Positions 1-10,798 are shown, numbered from the stretch's first letter. The stretch is 64,000 nt of DNA from Siphonodentalium dalli (GCA_032622095.1 CP136067.1:51375899-51439898), one strand, 5' to 3'. A program made the numbers and translations. The notes: generated from the letters alone by a model not told the origin.

Positions 1-360
1 ACTGACCTCAAGCGAAATTTCAAACCTCATACTCCCCGGTATTGTCAACTGATGACCATTTCAGTTCAATTTTTACCAAATGTATTAAACTATTGTTTTC
101 TTATACAAATAAGCAGTGTTTTATCTGGACACGAAAATCTTAGCATCTAGACTAGCCTCAAGCCTTCCTAGAGTTTGGAAATTTTAAACCCGACACCCTA
201 CATAGGTTGGAAAAGTTCTGACTAATGACAATTTTTACCAAATGTAGGACAATATTGTATTCTTAAAATTAATATCAGTTTTTACTGGCCACGAGGGAGG
301 GATCAGGACACAAACTTTCCAACATGACACCGCCTATAAGGTTGGAAATTTTGATGCCCA
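1..360. repeat. degenerate direct repeat, about 160 bp units
   Basis: The phrase tttttaccaaatg with similar flanks recurs at about 71 and 230, each followed about 60 bases later by a tggacacga/ggccacgag motif. This is a diverged two-copy repeat cut by the window edge. No coding signal is visible. Confidence 0.4.
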
Positions 361-1400
361 TTTCAGTCCAAAATTTGGACAAAAAGAAGGAAAATATGCG
401 AATATTGGTTGAACAACAATAAATTTCACCCAATAAATTGTTTGAAATCAAACTACAATAACATTTTCAACCTATTGTTGATGCGAAATTTCCAGCTAAT
501 GTTGTGTCAGGTGTAAAATTCTTCTCTGTTGAATATTTTGACAAAGGTTGGGGAGTGGGACTGCATACAACCTCTCGTGCTTATAGCGGATTTTACAAAA
601 CGCCTCCAGTATATCAGGTCAGACCTAATATACTGGTCTTCTTTTTGGTAATTCGGCTATAAACTGGGGACCAGTTGTAGATCCTCTATTTTTACAGAAT
701 TATTGCTCATATCAATTATGATGCACAGCTCCTCTACATAATGTATATCATATATATAGCCCATATGATGGCACCATGCAACTAGACAACTTTATTAACA
801 CATTTAGCCCCCCTATAGCCGAGGTGGGTAGATTCTGGATATATGCTATCGTCGTCTGCATGGGCTATGTATAGATGAGGTTGTCATGCATCGGATTAGA
901 ACCATAACATGTACGAAATTTGGGATCGATTTCCAAGCTTGATATGAGTTGAGGAGCATCCCAAAGTGCTATTCCGATCGATGCATAACCATTTTGATAA
1001 AAATGAGAACTTATTCACGCTCACTGAAACAATCACATTTGAAGCTATGAACACTCATGAACTGAGTCTGTGCGTCAATTTCTCTGACATATCTAAGATT
1101 GGGATGAAATTTGCGACATACCACATCGCCAATTTGTTGACCCAGAACGGCGCCTCGTTCACAAATTTGAAATATACCAATATATATTGTTAACATAGAA
1201 TATCATGAAATTCCGAAACGACTGGTGGAAATTTGCGTCAAAACAAGGACCTTTTTTATTAATTTCAGTGGACCACCCCTCTCCCTTGCATGTCCAACTG
1301 TTTCTGTCTGTATATATACATCATAGCGTATGTAAATGACGTTGTATTCATGAATTCACTAATTATAAATCATTGAGATGCCTTATTTAAAAAATCAGAA
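361..1400. other. no gene seen
   Basis: AT-rich sequence with only short ORFs on both strands that overlap each other (for example 966-1193 and its antisense partner). No domain, splice pattern or clear repeat was recognised. Confidence 0.4.
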
Positions 1401-1406
1401 GCGGCC

Positions 1407-2085
1407 AAGTAGTCATTATTTTCAGATTCTACCGCACCCCCCCCCCCCCAACCACGACCCTGGTCGTGATACTGGTGACCACAGTGAGCCACGTTAAAGC
1501 ACCTGTCAGATTACCTATAAACTATTTCCTCTGCCTTCTAGATGGTAGGCCTACATGTAAAACCCGTTTATTGTCTGCTACCAATTTTCGCTACAGGAGA
1601 TTTTTTAGTACGCTGCCCCAGTGCGGCCATATACTACCAATATGATAGCAATTCAGCAAAACCCACCAACATCATATCACATTAGCAGGACCACTTGGTC
1701 GGGGTGTTATACAACCGATATATATGTGACAACCGTTTAGCACCGCAATCATACAATGTATGCAATGTGGTCATCTACATGTGCGCAAATAAAACTCAAT
1801 GTTGTGCCGACAATATACATCTGTATATCAATGTATGCAACATTTAAACGAATATGCGCACTACAGGCTTAACATGCTCAATATGTTACATACTACCCAC
1901 TAAATCGTTGAGGTGTAGTCATTATTTTTAGTCCCCCTCCCCCACGACGTGGCCGTGACACCGGTGACGTCAGTGAGTAACTTTAAATAATATGTCAGAT
2001 TCATCGTGAACTATTTACTCTGTCTGAAGCCTTCTTGGTGATACATGTATATATATTTTCTACTGCGATTTTCGAGGAGTGAATG
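1407..2085. repeat. direct repeat, unit about 506 bp
   Basis: About 180-200 bp at 1407-1610 recurs at 1913-2085, including gtagtcattatttt, a C-rich run, the cgtgac...ggtgac...cagtgag block and the tgtcagatt block. Copies are diverged. The second copy runs straight into the next tandem array. Confidence 0.55.
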
Positions 2086-2860
2086 ATCCTATCTATCCAC
2101 CCTCTCGATCATCCCGGGTCTGGCCCCCTTCCCCGAAACACTCACTACAAGACTGCCGGTGGTCGATAAAGTATAATTTTGTCCGCTGCCCCTGTACCCA
2201 TCCACCCCTGTCGCAATGCAAAATCAATACGGCCCTATTGAACCGAACATACTTTAATTTAGTCCGGGGCAAGCCCCCTTCCCCGAAACACTCCCTATAA
2301 CCTATTTGCCTGCCGGTATTCGATAAAGGATAACTTTGTCCGCCGTCCCCGTACGCAAGCAGCCCTGTCACAATGCAACATCAATGTGTTCATGTTGACC
2401 CTAACATACTTTAATTTGGTCCGGGGCTAGCCCCCTTCCTCGAAACACTCACTATTTGACTGCCGGTTTTCGATAAAGGATATTTTTGTCCGCCGCCCCT
2501 GTACACAACCACCCCTGTCACAATGCAACATCAATACGTCCCTGTTGACCCGAAAATACTTTAATTTGGTCAGGGGCTAGTCCCCTTTCCCGAAACACTC
2601 CCTATTTGACTGCCGGTTTTCGATAAAGGATATTTTTGTCCGCCGCCCCTGTACACAACCACCCCTGTCACAATGCAACATCAATACGTCCCTGAATACC
2701 CGGAAAATACTTTAATTTGGTCCGGGGCTATATAGCCCCCTTCCACGAAACACTCCCTATTTGACTGCCGGTTTTCGACAAAGGATATTGTTGTCCGCCA
2801 CCCCTCTACGCAACCACCCCTGTCACCATGAAACATCAATACGTCCCTTTCATTTAGTCC
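2080..2860. repeat. tandem array, five units of 150-157 bp
   Basis: The landmark cgaaacactc occurs at about 2134, 2284, 2441, 2591 and 2746. Each unit also carries gactgccggt, a cgataaagga-type block, tttgtccgccgcccc and caatgcaacatcaatacg. The short ORFs predicted here on both strands are by-products of the array. Confidence 0.85.
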
Positions 2861-2909
2861 GACAATTTCGACCAATTTTCCCGGCGATAGTGACCGGAAT
2901 ATACAACAA

Positions 2910-3850
2910 ATATATATGACAACCGTTTACGCATTGTCATATATTGATGCAATGTGGTCATATATATATGCAAAAATTGAACACAATAGTGTGCCGACAA
3001 TTTATATCTGCATAACAATTTATGTAGTTTTTGAACAAATATGACAATCTACAGACTTTACATACCTACTGTGTTCTATATTATCCAATACATCGTGTTA
3101 TATTTTTGAACAAATAAATTAATGTCAACACAATATTTGATGTATGTGACATATATATGTTATATTATTGAACAAATATATGCCACTACTCTCGTTTTAT
3201 TGAACATATACATGACATCGACTTGTTTACGGGCACAGCATGTTCGATGTTTTAAACATACATATGGTATTTTACAATACCAATGTGCTACCTTTTACAA
3301 CACAAAGGTGCATTTTACAATACCAATGTACATTTGTGTTCAATCTTATCACACAGTGTTGTAAACTTTGCATACACATGTGTGTATAACCGTTTACGCA
3401 CTGTCATATATTTATGCAATGTGGTCATCTATATATGCAAATATTGAATACAATGGTGTGACGACAATTTATATCTGCATAACAATTTATGCAGTTTTTG
3501 AACAAATATGACAGTCTACAGACTTTACATGCTCAATGTATTCTATATTATCCAATACATAGTGTTGTATATTTTAACAAAGTCAAAACACTATTTGATG
3601 TTGGTCACACATATATGTTATAGTTTTGAATAAATATATGTCACCACTCAATTATTATTGAAACTATATACGACATCGACTTGTACACGGGAACTGGGTG
3701 TTCGATGTTTTGAACATGCATGTGCTATTTTATAATGAATATGTGAGCAGTTTGAACTGCGTGTACTGTGTGTGGTACCTGATAGCATTGGTGTTCGATC
3801 TTATCACACGGTGTTGTAAATATTGCATATATATGTGTATATAGTGTAAT
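2910..3850. repeat. direct repeat, two units of about 460 bp
   Basis: 2910-3370 and 3378-3850 share long blocks in the same order: aaccgtttacgca, atgcaatgtggtcat, gacaatttatatctgcataa, tttttgaacaaatatgac, gacatcgacttgt and gttcgatgttt. A diverged third copy of the first half lies at about 1720-1895, so this and the two preceding repeats look like one composite satellite region. Confidence 0.75.
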
Positions 3851-4137
3851 ACATGGTTCGATGTGCATAGCACATTATGGTTTGCAACGACCAGAATATA
3901 GAACCCATACCCGGTATATAATATAGTTACAATAATAACACTATATTAGGGCGCTCCAACCGCCAATTACTTTCAATTACACTTTTACATCCGTAATTAA
4001 CTAATGTTCACTCATCATAAAAACATAACTTAAGAAACGATATTTCCTGGCGCTTAGAGATAAGAAGGGGCTTTTTGAACCACCCCATCGAACCCCGATT
4101 TTCAACTTCTGTTGAGAATGACGTGCAGACTATAGTT

Positions 4138-4225
4138 CAGGGGCTAATAGGGTGCTCATACAGGGGCTAATAGGGTGCTCATACAGGGGCTAATAGGGTG
4201 CTCATACAGGGGCTAATAGGGTGCT
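4138..4225. repeat. minisatellite, four units of 23 bp
   Basis: The unit cagggg-ctaatagggtgctcata is repeated four times almost perfectly. The last copy changes in its final bases to ctgcag. It lies inside the left arm of the surrounding foldback element; the right arm lacks it. Confidence 0.9.
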
Positions 4226-4727
4226 CCTGCAGTCCCAGGATTTACCTTCACTCGGCTCATTTCTTCCTTATTATGTCCATCAAATTTTAAGGAATGTTAA
4301 CACGAAAATAGTGGTCGTTTAGAAACCAGACAAGATGGCGTCCAACATGGCCGCAGCTTTCAGACGGGTCACTAGGTCTGTTTGGTGCAAATAATAATCA
4401 GAAATTCTTGTCATATGTATACAATGTATATAGTTTTGAAAAAGATAGGATATAATGGTACATTTTAGGGCAAATTTGAATTCCGCGTCCAATATGGCCG
4501 ACAAAATGGCACCCGGAAGTGGTAAATTTGATGTTTTTGCAATAATATCTTCTAGATCAGTTCCTGCTCTATGGAACTGATTAAGAATTATTACTTTATT
4601 TTGTATTGTTTATGTCAACTTATCATTGTAGCAATGAAATATGCTATTCATGGGGTCCCATCCCCTTCTGATCCCTCAACAATGTTATTGTCCCCCGAAA
4701 TTTTCTGAGGACTATTGTAATCAGCCA

Positions 4728-4815
4728 CGTCCGTCCGTGCGTCCGTCCGTCCGGAGTTATAACTCCAGTAATGATCATCCGATTTGATTGAAACTTGGTA
4801 TGTAGGTGTCTCAAC
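4728..4815. repeat. interspersed-repeat fragment with GTCC microsatellite
   Basis: A gtccgtccgtgcgtccgtccgtcc run is followed by gagttataactcc and tgattgaaacttggtatg. This microsatellite plus 'accaaatttcat'-type core arrangement recurs in full form at about 20.7, 38-44, 50.5 and 54 kb in the window. Confidence 0.5.
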
Positions 4816-5029
4816 CAAGAACACAGCTGTTCTTTTGTGGAGTTATTTCCCTTTTTTTCAACTTTATTTTTAGAAAATTTCTCACTTTTTCGGTTTCCGG
4901 ATGATATCTCACGTTTGGATCCTTTAATTGCAAATACGGTTTTTATGTGGATCAGTCATAACAAGATACACGTTGAGTTCGAATTTGATATAGCCACTCA
5001 ATATATACAAATACATTCCACCCGTACAT

Positions 5030-6130
5030 AGTCACCCCAGGTATACCCCAACATCTCACCAATGAACATACAACCCTTCTAAATATACAAATAGACTGCA
5101 AACCACCTCAGTATTGACCATACAGTCACTCCATGTATACATTTTCGTCACACCCATGGCCATAAACCCACTAAACATATGCATATACTCCCCGCCAATG
5201 ACCAGAGTCATTCCAATAACACGTATACACCTCACCAATGACCACACAGCTCTTCCAGATAAATCAATGCCCTGCACATACGACCATTCATACACTTCAG
5301 ACTCACATATGTACCTCACCCATGGCAACTCAACTACTCGCAGTATGATCACCACCTGCATGATCATAGTCACACCTTGTATACATATTCACCTCACCAT
5401 TGACCATAACCTATTGACCACAACAATGTATATATTCGCTACACTACACCCGTGGTCATATAACCATTCAACATAGCCCAGAATTAGTCCAGGTATACTA
5501 TACACACCACCAATGTATGTACCAATACCCCGCACACACGAAAGTTCGTACGGACCAGACTTGCATAAATTATACACCTCACCCATGGCTTTCATGATCA
5601 TACGGATACTCCCTGTATACATATACACCCAACAATAATAATACAACACCGGTTGATATGAATATACACATATGCCCACAAGGGCAGTTCCAATATACCC
5701 GCCAATAGCCATCCATGTATGCAAATACACTTCAACAACCATGATCGTTTATACACTCCATGTACACCCATATGCATTAGCCGTAAGCATACAACCATCC
5801 CCGTTTATCCATACACCGCCAACACATGTAAACACATAGTCACATCCATGGTAACATAGCCACCAAGTTACAAGTGTACATCCTATAAATATAGTCATTT
5901 TATAACTATATATCCACAGACAACACATATAACCATGCCGCTACTCGCATTGTATGCATACACCGCTCCAATGTACATGTTATACCTATTCACCTCACAC
6001 TTTACAACGACTCCTTGTATAGACACATGGACACTCCTACCATGACCATATAGCTACTCCTTGTGTAACTATTCACATCATTAATGATCATATAATAACT
6101 CACTGTATACATATTCACCTGACTGCAATT
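5030..6130. repeat. degenerate minisatellite, unit about 35-45 bp
   Basis: About 1.1 kb made of variable copies of a phrase like cacctcaccaatgaccata followed by a short spacer and ctccatgtatac. Unit length and spacing drift. Both strands are free of stops over long stretches (for example 5056-5373 minus, 5114-5476 plus) because of the repeat, so I do not call genes here. Confidence 0.65.
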
Positions 6131-7559
6131 TTGGCATAACCTATGTATCACGTTGTTCAATTTTGGTGCTAGTTGGCGAGTTTGGCGACATGATATGGTC
6201 TCTCTATACCATATCATTTAAAATAAATTTGTCATGCCTCAGAAAATACTGGGACAACAAGAATTAAACATTCAGTAGACAATGGATTAAGTAACATGGT
6301 TAATAACCAAATTAGTCATAATTTACTACCTTTTCGGAACAGCAGAGAATAATGTTCGTTCGGGATATATGTGAAAAATTGACTTTTTTAAAAACAAATT
6401 CGGTTGCCATTTTGCAAGCCATCTTGAATAATTTTGTCAAAAACACATCATTATGACGCATTTAAGACAGATCAAAACAATACACACCATTGATTTCAAA
6501 GATAGTTCCAGTTTACTTGAAAAATGGTCCAAACTTGAAATGTATTATTCTGCCGATTTTTATGTCAACTTTGTCATACAAAAATTCAATATTTCTGGTA
6601 ATTTCAGTGGTTAAAAACTAACCAAGGTGCATCAGAAATGTTATTATTTAATGTATATAAGACTGATTGCCAATTGTATTCACCAACCAGAGCTTGCAGG
6701 TGATTATTTGGCATGCTGGGTCAATATTGATAATTTTCCATATTTTTGCCGACATTTTGGCAGCCATTTTGAGACCGAATGGCAATTTTGGTTCCATTGT
6801 GTTGGACTATTCATTTGTAATGGTATGCCTCACTTACATTGCAACGTTCTGGTCCTTGTTGAAATCGTACTAGAATCCCAATGGTGACTTTTTGTGAAAT
6901 TTTATACTACGTTTTATAACATCGAATTTGTGAGGGATCTGAAGGGGCTGGGATCCCACGAATGACATATTTCATAGCTCCAATGGTCGGTTAACATGAA
7001 CAGATACAAAACTAAAGTCACAATTCTCAAACTGACCTAGGAGATATCAGTAAAAACACTTTAGATGTTCCACTTACGACTGCCATTTTGGTGGCCATCT
7101 TGGACGTGGAGTTCCACAAAGAAGCAGAATCTATGCCTATTTGAAACATTAATTGGAATGGGGGAATCAATTTATTTCGAATCCAATATATAATCGGATT
7201 GGGATGGGTGGTAAAGCAAAGGCCCTTCTTATTTGTAAAACGCCAGGAAATATCGTTTCTTAATTTATGTGTTTATGGTAAGTGGATGCAAGTGAACAGT
7301 TTGTCCAAAATTACATATGAACACGAAAGTGAACCACGAACCGTGAAAGTGAACAGTCTCAGGTTACGTCATTCTACAAAGAATGTGAACACCGAGTGGT
7401 TCCAAAAATGCCCCTTCTTATCTGTAAACGTCAGGAAATATCGTTTCTTAAGTTATGTTTAGTTATATTTAGAACATTAGTTAATATCTAAACAAAAAAT
7501 CACGGATATACGCGAAAGTGTAATTGAAAGTGATTGGGGGGGGGTGTATGTAGCGCCCC

Positions 7560-8204
7560 TAAACGACAGGATTGCGAAACTCAAGAAAGGGATTTTCTTT
7601 GTTGATTTAAGGGTAACACCAGATCGGAAATATTAAACCTTTCGTACGCGATAGTGTAATTGAAACACTATATATATGGGCTCCCTGTCTATTAACTCCG
7701 GCGGATTCGCCAAAACACTTGAAATAATTGTTTACACGTTAGCTCTTGGTGTTGGCGGATGGACATTCTGGACAATCATTATAGCAGCTTTCTCGTGAGA
7801 TCTCTTGATATTTATACATATTTTAGACAAATATTGCTTCAAATAAATAATTTGCATTGAAGGCTGTTATGCTATTATACATGAATATATTATTAAAGCT
7901 TTAAATTTGATAAAGTAAGGTAAAGTGATGTTGCTATATATAGGTGTTTATTCGGAAAATGTTTTGTCTAGCTTTGAGTTTCCACGTCTGGAATATTTAA
8001 GTAAACATTAGATTGTACCTCTTTCGTGCGCCTTGGTCACAGTATTCCGACTTGTGTCCCTTAATATATAATTCGTGTATATATGTGTAGGCACGAACTT
8101 GTTTGTCAAAATTAATCTTATCCGCTGTATACATATAAATGGCCTCCCGATCACATGTAAACAAATATGTACGTTCCCTTTGATGAGAAGACAACTGTGG
8201 CTGA
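7560..8204. other. no gene seen
   Basis: AT-rich spacer between the old foldback element and the target duplication of the next element. Only overlapping short ORFs on opposite strands. Confidence 0.4.
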
Positions 8205-8210
8205 GCGGGT

Positions 8211-8866
8211 TGATGATACCCACCCCAGTTGGTGGCAGTCTAGACAGTTTGACCTACATTCTCTGCAGTACTACCGTTGGTGTTTGACCTATATTCTCCG
8301 CCCACGCGTCGGTCTACTTGTACCGGTTGGACATGTCCGGACATGACCCGCTGGTTATATCCAGACTTTTCCATATGAATGGTATAGTATCTACATGTAT
8401 ATCACGTGATGATCTCGGTGGGGTAGCTTCAGTCTTTAATTTTAAAGGGACACTAGGCTCTCACTGGGGATGATTATTAAAGTGACACTCACTATGGATG
8501 AATGTTAAAGTAACGCATGGCGCACACTGTGGGATAATGTTAAAGTGACACTCGCATTGAAAACTTCAAAAAGTTCAAAAAGTTCAAAAAGTTCAAAAAG
8601 TTCAAAAATTTCAAAAAGTTCAAAAAGTTCAAAAATTTCAAAAACTTACAAAAGTTCAAAAATTTCGAAAAACTTCAAAAACTTAAAAAAAATTCAAAAA
8701 CTTAAAAAACTTCACAAATTTCACAAATTTCAAAAAACTTCAAAAATTAAACAAAATTCAGGATTTAGTCATAAATGTGACCCGCTATATCAAATCCAGT
8801 CGGAAGTCGGGATTTTTTTTATCCTGTGCCAATGCATTCTCTTATATATGCGAGTCAACCAGCCGC

Positions 8867-8900
<34 letters not shown>

Positions 8901-8927
8901 CGTAATGCGCATGTCAACGCCGCGCCG
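8211..8927 (+). repeat. left terminal inverted repeat
   Basis: In order: unique sequence with a ggacatgtccggacatg motif; phrases 'taaagtgacactc' repeated near 8480-8550; an (agttcaaaa)n minisatellite at about 8560-8760; a (CGG)n tract at about 8860-8900; and the first half of a GC-rich palindrome. It is matched inverted at 10888-11602 with only scattered substitutions (for example ccagac against cccgac near 8361). An inward ORF from 8545 (lysine/serine-rich, then polyalanine) reads only the minisatellite and CGG tract and is probably not a protein gene. Confidence 0.9.
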
Positions 8928-8964
8928 CGGCGCGGCGTTGACATGCGCATTACGGCCGCCGCCG
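8891..8964. repeat. 74-bp perfect GC-rich palindrome
   Basis: Two 37-base arms meet between 8927 and 8928 with no spacer. The centre is gccgcgccg|cggcgcggc and the arms contain gtaatgcgcatgtcaacg and its complement. It sits exactly where the left terminal repeat stops matching the right one. The right arm has only one half of it, inside a longer module. A single strand would fold into a very stable hairpin. Confidence 0.95.
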
Positions 8965-9129
8965 AAAACGACCAGATTTTAATTGTATTGTTTCAAGTTG
9001 CACAGACACAATCATGTGCATATGTTTACTGATTCAAACTAACTACATCAGAGGAAGCAATTGTCCATTCTGCCTTCAGCTGGATATATAGGACGTACCC
9101 ACTGAACCTCAACATAATTATTACGCAAT

Positions 9130-9330
9130 TTGGAAAGAGAAGTAAGATATTTCGATAGATTCACGAGATGTCGATACAAATGCTTATATATATACTCTCA
9201 TATTGAATTCACTCATAATTGCATTGACATTTGGATAGGTAGGTTGTATTGTAGCCAATGTGATAAATTTGTATCCAGTACAAACAACACTAAGAGACGT
9301 TGTGAACGACAGCCTGAACTAGTTAACTAG
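9130..9330 (+). CDS. hypothetical 66-aa ORF upstream of the zinc-finger ORF
   Basis: Not recognised. The C-terminal half contains a C-x2-C pair (YCSQCDKF) followed 12 residues later by another cysteine, which resembles half of a zinc-binding site, and a basic KRRCERQ stretch. The N-terminal part is basic and aromatic. A weak TATA-like stretch (ggatatatagg) lies about 45 bp before the ATG. It could be a chance ORF or a broken first exon; only its place between the left arm and the next ORF favours it. Confidence 0.2.
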   Translation: MEREVRYFDRFTRCRYKCLYIYSHIEFTHNCIDIWIGRLYCSQCDKFVSSTNNTKRRCERQPELVN

Positions 9331-9357
9331 TCCACCACGTTTCCCTTGTTTCTGTTC

Positions 9358-9367
9358 TATATAAATA
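9358..9367 (+). promoter_or_regulatory. TATA-like box before the zinc-finger ORF
   Basis: TATATAAATA lies 45 bp upstream of the ATG at 9412, leaving room for a transcription start about 25-35 bp downstream (around 9388-9398, ctcgatttcac). Spacing is typical of a core RNA polymerase II promoter. Function is inferred from sequence only. Confidence 0.4.
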
Positions 9368-9411
9368 TAGGTGCATAGAAGAACGCTCGATTTCACTGAT
9401 TATATAGGAAA

Positions 9412-9603
9412 ATGAAGTATCAATGTGAAGAGTGCTTAAGTGTCTATGCTTGGCAAGATAGTTTGAAGCGTCATATCAAAGTTAAACACACGCCTTCAGA
9501 ACAACAACAACAGTATCATCAGCCACAACAACAACAACAACACCAACAACAACAACAACACCAACAACACCAACAACAACAACAACAACAGTATCATCAC
9601 TGA
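9412..9603 (+). CDS. C2H2 zinc-finger protein with polyglutamine tail
   Basis: A 63-aa ORF. Residues 4-25 form a classical C2H2 finger: C-x2-C, 12 residues including the hydrophobic core, then H-x4-H (CEEC...LKRHIKVKH). Such fingers usually bind DNA, in the nucleus. Residues 30-63 are almost only glutamine with some histidine and tyrosine, coded by (CAA)n and CAC. The stop codon TGA at 9601 is also the first triplet of a GC-rich module (tgactaaatcc) that recurs at about 10799, so the ORF may have been cut short by spread of that module inside the element. A TATA-like box lies 45 bp upstream. As the only DNA-binding domain in the element it is a candidate end-binding protein; that role is an inference. 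Confidence 0.6.
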   Translation: MKYQCEECLSVYAWQDSLKRHIKVKHTPSEQQQQYHQPQQQQQHQQQQQHQQHQQQQQQQYHH

Positions 9604-9702
9604 CTAAATCCTTAACCGCCGCCGCCAATTTCTTTGCATGCCATAGGATTATGTAGTTGCCGCCGCCGCCGCCGGCGGCGCGGCGTTGACGTGCGCATTA
9701 CA

Positions 9703-9749
<47 letters not shown>

Positions 9750-9770
9750 GGGCGGCTGGTCGACTCGTGG
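9601..9770 (+). repeat. GC-rich module, internal copy
   Basis: The order is gactaaatcct, aaccgccgccgcc, tttctttgcatgccatagga, ttatgtagttgc, (CCG)n, gcgcggcgttgac, tgcgcattac, a long (GCC)n and ggctggtcgactcg. The same order occurs at about 10799-10965 next to the right arm, and the second half appears inverted in the left arm. The copy here has small changes (gacgtgcgcattacag, gtcgactcg) and a longer (GCC)n tract. Confidence 0.85.
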
Positions 9771-10053
9771 ATCCATGTTCCTGCAACAACGCAAATGTCG
9801 ACTCCACTGTATGCAGGAAATGTGACGCCACGTGTGGAACAGCAACAGATACCAGCAAATAAATTTTCATTCAATGGTTGAATGTGTTAACGACCGGCTA
9901 AATTTTCAACGTGTCATAAACTATCCATGCAGAATTAAACGCACAAAGAACCGAGAAGTAATTAGTGAAGAGCAAACAAAAACATTCCGATCTGTGTACA
10001 CCAAACGACTTGTTGTGGGTGAATACAACACAATTCCTTATGGATGGAATTGA
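9771..10053 (+). CDS. two overlapping ORF fragments, unknown
   Basis: Straight after the GC module, one frame (from 9771, open to about 9890) reads a proline/threonine/glutamine-rich stretch with PRVEQQQIPANKFSF. A second frame, open from 9826 to 10053 and with ATG at 9832, reads a basic, protein-like segment containing YPCRIKRTKNREV and ending in PYGWN. It overlaps the following 232-aa ORF in a third frame. This could be one gene with two frameshifts, a spliced gene, or compact overlapping ORFs. Amino-acid composition favours real coding ancestry; no family was recognised. Confidence 0.35.
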
Positions 10054-10663
10054 TGTGTTACCAGCAGAGATGCTTTTGAAAATTTATAATAATTTGATCG
10101 AAATGTCAAAAATGGATCAAGAAATCAAACAAGAACTTAAGCAAGCTTGGTTTTTGAGGGAAAGTAGAATTATAATGGAGACTTTGCTAAACGGACATTT
10201 CTCTGAGGGACAGAGTCGACTGAGATGTTTGATTGAGAGATCAGAATTTGAAACTGATTTCTTAATGGATATATTGGATCAAATGTTTTCAGATTATTGG
10301 ATATTTCATGGTGTTCCTAAAAACGAAATAAACGCAATTCGTGAATTAGTTGGAAATAATTTTACTCGCTTTGCTGAATATCAAGACAGGATTCTCAATG
10401 AAAAAACTTTGAAATTCGAAGAGGTGACGAGAATATATGGATACATTATTCTCCGAGAACCATGTACAATTTTCACTGTTGAAAAGTTATTTGAAGAAAA
10501 AGTGTCTTTGGATTATATTGTAAAAAACACTAGACCTGTTTCAGACTTAGATTATGAACTCGTATGGACATTTGGAATAGTATGGAGTTATGGTGATTCT
10601 TCATTAAAAATAAAAAAGGTTGATTCCTGTGATGACAATTCGGACGAAAGTGACTGTGAATAG
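9965..10663 (+). CDS. 232-aa ORF of unknown family, F-box-like start
   Basis: The largest non-repetitive ORF of the element. The in-frame ATG at 10040 (MDGIDVLPAEMLLKIY) is an equally good start and would give 208 aa. Residues just after that ATG resemble the opening of an F-box (LP-x-E-x-LLKIY-x2-L), a motif that binds Skp1 in ubiquitin ligases, but the rest does not give a clear F-box or repeats. The body is acidic and probably helical (for example SEGQSRLRCLIERSEFE). A KIKK basic patch is followed by an acidic tail (DDNSDESDCE). There are no transmembrane segments and no transposase DDE/DDD pattern that I can identify. A polyadenylation signal follows the stop by 7 bases. Uninterrupted length and normal amino-acid usage in a young element suggest it is functional. 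Confidence 0.6.
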   Translation: MKSKQKHSDLCTPNDLLWVNTTQFLMDGIDVLPAEMLLKIYNNLIEMSKMDQEIKQELKQAWFLRESRIIMETLLNGHFSEGQSRLRCLIERSEFETDFLMDILDQMFSDYWIFHGVPKNEINAIRELVGNNFTRFAEYQDRILNEKTLKFEEVTRIYGYIILREPCTIFTVEKLFEEKVSLDYIVKNTRPVSDLDYELVWTFGIVWSYGDSSLKIKKVDSCDDNSDESDCE

Positions 10664-10670
10664 TTAATAT

Positions 10671-10676
10671 AATAAA
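10671..10676 (+). terminator. polyadenylation signal AATAAA
   Basis: AATAAA begins 8 bases after the end of the stop codon at 10661-10663. T-rich sequence (ttatttttctcttttttccc) follows at about 10700, as expected downstream of a cleavage site. Confidence 0.55.
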
Positions 10677-10798
10677 TTGTACTATGTACTACTTGTCATG
10701 TTATTTTTCTCTTTTTTCCCTCGCTCACTTGCTTTTTTCAGTGGCGCTCACCACCGTACCCCCATAGCTTTCCGATGAATGGAAACAAGCCATATTTT

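Larger units (their letters stand above)
3949..7556. mobile_element. old foldback element with inverted arms
   Basis: The outer arm 3949-4140 (gggcgct, actttcaattacactttt, aagaaacgatatttcctgg, aagaagggg) is found inverted at 7340-7556. An inner arm at 4478-4690 (tccaatatggccgacaaaatggc, then tgaaatatg and ccccttctgatccctc) is found inverted at 6905-7125. Both pairs are clearly diverged, so the element is old. The centre holds a 1.1-kb minisatellite and AT-rich sequence without a convincing gene. The right arm repeats the gaaatatcgtttctta block twice (about 7245 and 7436). No target duplication could be identified. Confidence 0.6.

Noticed and set aside
4138..4225. Possible CRISPR-like array (23-bp repeats); same for 56918-57032
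   Set aside because: Units are head to tail without unique spacers, in a eukaryotic context.
5056..5798. Long opposing ORFs (105, 117 and 120 aa)
   Set aside because: They arise from a minisatellite poor in stop codons on both strands; composition is repeat-like and there are no domains.
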